Origin: JAGQIB01 sp041393395 | GTDB lineage: Bacteria > ARS69 | Direction of reading: 5' to 3' | Assembly (NCBI GenBank): GCA_041393395.1 | Contig: JAWKKG010000002.1 | Span: forward strand, 1,100,824 to 1,164,823 | DNA: 64,000 nt | Shown: positions 59,863-64,000 of the stretch, one piece after another | Numbering within the stretch: the first letter of the stretch is position 1 | How the letters are laid out: every line of letters begins with the position of its first letter | Notes under the pieces: generated by a model | Database searches by the model: none | Told to the model about the DNA's origin: nothing | What the model saw: only the letters and a program-made list of their open reading frames with translations | Program-made: the position numbers and the translations under genes

Positions 59863-60846
59863 ATGCCTCGCATCCCCACGCCCTTCCGTACCCCTCGCCC
59901 CCGTGGTTCGCGCGGGATCCGTTCGCTCGCCGTGCTTCCGCGGATCGGCGTCGCGCTGGTCGGCATCGTCCTGTCCGGCGTGGCGGGCTGCGGCGGCGGA
60001 GATGGCGGTCCCACCGGACCCGGCGGGCCGAGCGGCGGCCCGATCTCGGCGAAGGTGAACGGTCAGCCGTGGGCCGCCTCTTCGAGCACGAGCCAGGCCG
60101 TGACCATCACGAGCCTGCCCGGCGGGTTCATCGTCTCGGGGACCGAGCTCGCGCCCGGCGGAACGGGAGTCACGTACTCGATCACGCTGACCCTGTACAA
60201 CGTCTCCGGCCCCGGCGACTACCAGCTGGGTGTGAGCTCCACGATGTTCGGCGGGATCGCGATCGCCGCCTCCCCCGGCCAGGGCTGGGCCACGCCCCTC
60301 TCCGGGGACGCGGGGCGCGTGACGATCACGGCGCTCGCGGCCGATCGTATCGCGGGGACGTTCGAGTTCACGGCCACGTCGACGCCGGCCGGCGCCGGCG
60401 ATCTCGTCGTGACCGAGGGGGCGTTCGACCTGCCCCTCCCGGGCGATCCCCTGCTCCCGGTGGCGACCGGCGCGGGCAGTCGCCTCGCCGCCACGATCGG
60501 GGGCCAGGAGTGGTACGCGGCCACCGAGGTGACGTCCACCGCGGGCAGCCACTTCATCCTCTCCGCGAACAACGTGAGCCGTTCGTTCGCGCTGTCGGTC
60601 TCGCTCACCGGACCCGGCACGTTCGCGCTCGGCCCGACGAACTCGCTCACGATCTCGCAGGGCGTGGAAGGCGGGGTCTGCTGCTGGGGCAGCACGGCCG
60701 GCGCGACCGGCACGCTCACGATCACGACCTACGGACCGGAACGCGTCGTCGGATCGATCGAGGCGACGCTCGTGCCGAGCCCGGGCACGGACGCCACCGG
60801 CGACCTCGTGGTGACCGGATGCACGTTCGACCTCGGTCTCCAGTGA
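59863..60846 (+). CDS. Lipoprotein with duplicated beta domain
   Basis: 327 aa with AGGAG upstream. The lipobox is 'LSGVAGC' with Cys at ~44, followed by a Gly/Pro linker. Two similar halves follow. One opens 'ISAKVNGQPWAASSSTSQAV' and the other 'LAATIGGQEWYAATEVTS'; both continue with 'SVS/LTL...GPG.(Y/F).LG' and 'GTFEF...GAGDLVVT.G.FDL' or a close match. This matches DUF6252-like lipoprotein domains (xGxxWxA). The gene sits between the VCBS terminator and the ECF sigma gene, so it is its own unit. Function unknown; outer-membrane location expected. Confidence 0.85.
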   Translation: MPRIPTPFRTPRPRGSRGIRSLAVLPRIGVALVGIVLSGVAGCGGGDGGPTGPGGPSGGPISAKVNGQPWAASSSTSQAVTITSLPGGFIVSGTELAPGGTGVTYSITLTLYNVSGPGDYQLGVSSTMFGGIAIAASPGQGWATPLSGDAGRVTITALAADRIAGTFEFTATSTPAGAGDLVVTEGAFDLPLPGDPLLPVATGAGSRLAATIGGQEWYAATEVTSTAGSHFILSANNVSRSFALSVSLTGPGTFALGPTNSLTISQGVEGGVCCWGSTAGATGTLTITTYGPERVVGSIEATLVPSPGTDATGDLVVTGCTFDLGLQ

Positions 60847-60967
60847 CGGATCGGTCGGGCCGGCAGCCAGGTGCTCCGGACCGACCGGTCCGGCGGACGC
60901 GTGTGTTACGATCTCCGTTGCGTTTCGGGCGGAACCCGCCCGTGCGTGCCGGGGAGGGTGCGCGCGC

Positions 60968-61489
60968 GTGGACCGGGAAGATCTCGACGAGCTGTTCAGC
61001 GCGTCCTACGAGGAGCTGCGACGTCTCGCGCGGTCCGTCCGCTCGGACGATCCGCGCGCGACGCTCGAGCCCACCGCACTCGTGCACGAAGCGTGGATGC
61101 GCCTCGCGCGATCCCCGCGCTTCGAGTCCACGTCGCCTCTTCATTTCAAGAGGATCGCGGCGCGCGCGATGAGGCGCGTCCTCGTGGATTCGGCCCGCCG
61201 CCGTCACGCGGAGAAGCGCGGCGGCCAGGCGACGTGGGTGACGTTCGACGAGGCGATGCACGTCGGCGCGACGACGGCCGCCGACGTGCTCGCACTCGAC
61301 GCGAGCCTCGCGCGTCTCGCGCTGGCCAGCCCGCGCCAAGCCGCGATGCTGGAGGCACGCTTCTTTGCCGGCCTCGAGGTCGCGGAGACCGCGGAGCTGC
61401 TCGGAGTTTCGGAGTCGACCGTCCTGCGGGACTGGCGGGCCGCCCGGGCGTGGCTCGCGCTCGACATGCGCCGCGCCGGAGAGGCGTAG
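60968..61489 (+). CDS. ECF sigma factor (TIGR02999-like)
   Basis: 173 aa from GTG 60968 with GGGGAGGG 9 bases upstream. Region 2 is 'LFSASYEELRRLARSVR' with 'LEPTALVHEAWMRLARSP' and 'HFKRIAARAMRRVLVDSARR', the typical form of the ECF subgroup found next to Ser/Thr kinases. Region 4 is 'ALASPRQAAMLEARFFAGLEVAETAELLGVSESTVLRDWRAAR'-type, here shortened in description to its helix-turn-helix 'VAETAELLGVSESTVLRDW'. No anti-sigma gene is visible. One base separates it from the kinase gene, which is likely to control it by phosphorylation. Confidence 0.92.
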   Translation: MDREDLDELFSASYEELRRLARSVRSDDPRATLEPTALVHEAWMRLARSPRFESTSPLHFKRIAARAMRRVLVDSARRRHAEKRGGQATWVTFDEAMHVGATTAADVLALDASLARLALASPRQAAMLEARFFAGLEVAETAELLGVSESTVLRDWRAARAWLALDMRRAGEA

Positions 61490-61490
61490 C

Positions 61491-64000
61491 GTGGATACGA
61501 AGCGCTGGGAGCGAATCCAGGACCTCTTTCATCGCGCGCTGGACATGCCGGCCGGGACGGCGGCGGAGTTCGTTCGCGCCGAGGCGCCGGAAGACGTCGC
61601 GCTCGCCGAGGAAGTGATCGGCATGCTGGCGGAGGATCGCGCCGGCGGCGGCTTCCTCGATCGCGCGCTGCCGGACGTCGCACGCGAGGTGCTGGAGTCG
61701 GACGTCGCCGATGCCGTGCCCCAGCGACGCTTCGGCCCGTACCGTCCGCTTCGCCGCCTCGGGGAGGGCGGAATGGGGGTCGTGTTCCTCGCGGAGCGGG
61801 ACGACCTCGGCAACCGGGTCGCGTTGAAGATCCTCCGGGACGGCTGGGTCGCGTCCGCCCGCCGCGAGCGATTCGAGTTCGAGGCTCGCGCGCTCGCGCG
61901 ATTCGATCACCCCGCGATCGCCCGACTTCTCGATGCCGGCACGACCGAGGACGGCACGCCGTGGATCGCGATGGAGTACGTGGACGGCCGCCCCCTCACC
62001 GAGCACTGTCGCGAGCGGCAGGCGTCCTGGGAGGAGCGACTCGACCTCTTCCGCGAGACGTGCGAGGCGGTCCGGCATGCGCATCGCCACGCGATCATCC
62101 ACCGCGATCTGAAGCCGTCGAACGTGTTCGTGCGCGGCGACGGGCGCATCAAGCTGCTCGACTTCGGAATCGCGAAGTCGCTGGACGCGATCGCCACCGT
62201 GGACGATCGCACGCACACCCGGTGGGCGGTGGCGACGCCGGCGTACGCGGCGCCCGAACAGCTGCGGGGCGACGCGATCGGCGTGTACACCGACGTGTAT
62301 TCCCTCGGCGTCATCCTCTACGAGCTGCTCACCGGGCGCCGGCCGTTCGAGGTCGAGCCGCGCGCTGCGGCCGCGGGGATCCATCCGGCGGTGGCGGGGA
62401 GTCCCGTCCCCCCGTCCCAGGCGGATCCGACGTTCGCCCGGCGGGTGCCGCGGAGCGTTCGCGCGGACCTCGACGTGCTGTGCCTCCACGCGCTGCAGCC
62501 GGAGGAGGACCGTCGCTACTCGACCGTCGACGCGCTGCTCGAGGACCTGGAGCGACTTCGGGGCGGGCGGCCGCTCGTGGCGCGCCGCGATTCGCTCGCC
62601 TACCGGACCGCCCGCTTCGCGCGTCGGAATCGACGTGCCCTCGTGGCCGGTGCGGCGATCGCCGGACTGCTGGCGGTGGTCGGGGCGGTCTCCGTCACGC
62701 GGACGACGGCCGCCCGGCGCGAGGCCGAACGCGAGGCGGCGCGCGCTGCGCGGATCCAGGACTTCATGCTCTCCCTTTTCGACGGGGGCGCGGAGGACGC
62801 GGCACCGCCCGAGAGCCTGCGCGTGGTGACGTTGCTCGAGCGTGGCGCGGCGGCGGCCAGTGCGCTGCAGGAGGAGCCGATCGCTCAGGCCGATCTCTAC
62901 CAGACCCTCGGCGACGTGCAGGCGCAGCTCGGCAACTACGAGCCCGCCGACTCGCTGCTCTCGGCCGCGCTGCGCGTCCGTCGGGCGCACCGCGAGCCCC
63001 ACCACGCGGACGTCCTGCGGAGTCTCGTCTCGCTCGCATCGCTCCGGATCCAGCAGGCGCGTCTCGACCAGGCGGAGCAGTACCTGCAGGAGGCCGGCAT
63101 GATCGCCTCGGACCGAGCGATCCGGGCGGCGGATCGCGGATCGGTCGCGCTCGAGCGGGGTCGCCTGCTGGAAGCGCGGGGCGAGTACGGGGAGTCGGTG
63201 CGAGAGATCGAGCGCGCGGTGGCCTCCGCCGAGGAGGCGGACGACGACGTCGCCGCGACCGCGGCCCTCCACGAGCTCGCGAACGTCCGGTTCTATCTCG
63301 GCGACTACGCCGCCAGCGACTCGCTGAACCGCATCGTGCTCGAGCGAACGCGGCGTCGTCTGGGCGCCGGACATCCGTCCGTCGCCGACAATCTCGTGAA
63401 CCTCGGCGCGGTCCGCAGCCAGCTCGGAGAGTACGAGGAGGCGGAGCGGTTCTTCCGCGAGGGTCTGGAGATCACGCGCGCCTGGTACGGCGACGATCAC
63501 CCGAAGACCGCTTCGAACCGGACGATGCTCGGCCGCGCGCTCGTGGCCGAAGGGAAGGTCGACGAGGCGCGGAGCGAGCTCGAGCAGGCGCTCGCCGTGG
63601 CGCGGCGGGTGTCCGGGGAAGAGCATCCGAGCGTCGCCTCCATCCTGAACGAGCTCGGCATGCTCGCGCTCGCGGCCGACGATCTCGACGGGGCCGAGAA
63701 GTGCTTCCGCGACATGGCGGAGATCTACCGCCGTGCGTACGGAGACGCGCACGACTTCGTGGCGGTGGCCGAGTCGAACGTCGCGAGCGTGCTCATGCGT
63801 CGCGGGGACTGGGCTGCCGCGGAGCGTCGATTGGCCGACGTGGTCGACCATTTCCGCCGCAGCGTCGGTGACGAGCATCTGAACACCGCGATCGCGCGAG
63901 TGAAGCACGGCCGGACGCTGCTCCGGCTCGGCCGCTTCGACGACGCGGCCCTCGAGTCGGCCGCGGGCCGCGACGCCCTGCTCCGCCTGGAGGAGGGAGA
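61491..64000 (+). CDS. Membrane Ser/Thr protein kinase with extracytoplasmic TPRs (3' end outside window)
   Basis: 836 residues are visible from GTG 61491; no stop occurs before the window ends. An N-terminal ~80-residue helical region is followed by a Hanks-type kinase domain: 'RLGEGGMGVVFLAE' (~88-101), 'VALKIL', 'IIHRDLKPSNVFV' (~203), 'LLDFGIAKS', 'TPAYAAPEQL'. All catalytic residues are present. One membrane helix lies at ~384-404 ('ALVAGAAIAGLLAVVGAVSV'). From ~430 on there are at least eight TPR units of the 42-residue tetratrico/kinesin-light-chain type ('HPSVADNLVNLGAVRSQLGE'). Directly coupled to the ECF sigma factor. Confidence 0.93.
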   Translation, partial: MDTKRWERIQDLFHRALDMPAGTAAEFVRAEAPEDVALAEEVIGMLAEDRAGGGFLDRALPDVAREVLESDVADAVPQRRFGPYRPLRRLGEGGMGVVFLAERDDLGNRVALKILRDGWVASARRERFEFEARALARFDHPAIARLLDAGTTEDGTPWIAMEYVDGRPLTEHCRERQASWEERLDLFRETCEAVRHAHRHAIIHRDLKPSNVFVRGDGRIKLLDFGIAKSLDAIATVDDRTHTRWAVATPAYAAPEQLRGDAIGVYTDVYSLGVILYELLTGRRPFEVEPRAAAAGIHPAVAGSPVPPSQADPTFARRVPRSVRADLDVLCLHALQPEEDRRYSTVDALLEDLERLRGGRPLVARRDSLAYRTARFARRNRRALVAGAAIAGLLAVVGAVSVTRTTAARREAEREAARAARIQDFMLSLFDGGAEDAAPPESLRVVTLLERGAAAASALQEEPIAQADLYQTLGDVQAQLGNYEPADSLLSAALRVRRAHREPHHADVLRSLVSLASLRIQQARLDQAEQYLQEAGMIASDRAIRAADRGSVALERGRLLEARGEYGESVREIERAVASAEEADDDVAATAALHELANVRFYLGDYAASDSLNRIVLERTRRRLGAGHPSVADNLVNLGAVRSQLGEYEEAERFFREGLEITRAWYGDDHPKTASNRTMLGRALVAEGKVDEARSELEQALAVARRVSGEEHPSVASILNELGMLALAADDLDGAEKCFRDMAEIYRRAYGDAHDFVAVAESNVASVLMRRGDWAAAERRLADVVDHFRRSVGDEHLNTAIARVKHGRTLLRLGRFDDAALESAAGRDALLRLEEG

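Overview
The window is GC-rich, densely packed bacterial chromosome. It carries bS21, bL35, DnaK and pyruvate phosphate dikinase genes, a complete Bat (aerotolerance-type) operon and many secreted proteins. Five of the secreted proteins end in FlgD-like/type IX-style C-terminal domains (NPF..., YDV.GR.V..L, G.Y.YRL). VCBS/FG-GAP proteins, TPR fusions, an ECF-sigma/Ser-Thr-kinase pair and this sorting domain suggest an uncultured FCB-superphylum lineage (Eisenbacteria- or Krumholzibacteria-like). That placement is inference; there is no rRNA gene here. I saw no tRNA, rRNA, CRISPR array, prophage or recognisable transposase.

Layout. 1-3.1 kb: end of a secreted-protein operon closed by a terminator. 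3.1-4.2 kb: an isocitrate/isopropylmalate dehydrogenase-family enzyme. 4.2-9.1 kb (minus): a GT39-like membrane protein and a membrane-fused spermidine-synthase-like protein, both ending in TPRs. 9.5-12.3 kb: ppdK with a Lys/Ala-rich tail. 12.3-13.9 kb (minus): a sigma-54 activator with a degenerate receiver. 14.4-15.2 kb: rpsU, a small zinc-ribbon gene and rpmI. 15.4-20.4 kb: a VCBS protein and two tandem secreted paralogues sharing a WGxxKxLYR C-terminus. 20.5-22.6 kb (minus): a probable outer-membrane barrel. 22.8-26.4 kb: two HEAT-repeat proteins and an S41 protease. 26.55-34.96 kb: promoter, then moxR, DUF58, a BatD-like gene, batA, batB, batC, batD and batE, nearly all overlapping. 35-36.4 kb: DUF2914 protein and MTA phosphorylase.

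36.4-37.6 kb (minus): TolB-like lipoprotein. 37.9-38.8 kb: two FHA proteins. 38.9-43.1 kb (minus): a secreted PHP-domain protein and dnaK. 43.4-45.6 kb (minus): a HAD nucleotidase and a nitroreductase. 45.7-48.0 kb (minus): a two-component system. 48.7-49.5 kb: TPR-zincin fusion. 49.5-50.3 kb: a mirror-symmetric nest of inverted repeats. 50.3-52.3 kb (minus): secreted M43 metalloprotease. 52.7-56.2 kb: cupin, lipoprotein and a second two-component system. 56.3-57.7 kb: two genes broken by several frameshifts (Spy-like and NUDIX). 57.9-60.8 kb: secreted ASPIC/UnbV-type VCBS protein and a lipoprotein. 61-64 kb: ECF sigma factor and a Ser/Thr kinase-TPR protein cut by the window end.

The cell invests heavily in the envelope and in surface secretion. 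The Bat operon, S41 protease, DnaK and two sensor kinases form a stress/envelope set. The most unusual items are the repeat nest at 49.5-50.3 kb, the tandem WGxxKxLYR proteins, the frameshift cluster, the sigma-54 activator lacking receiver residues, and the lysine-rich tail on PPDK.
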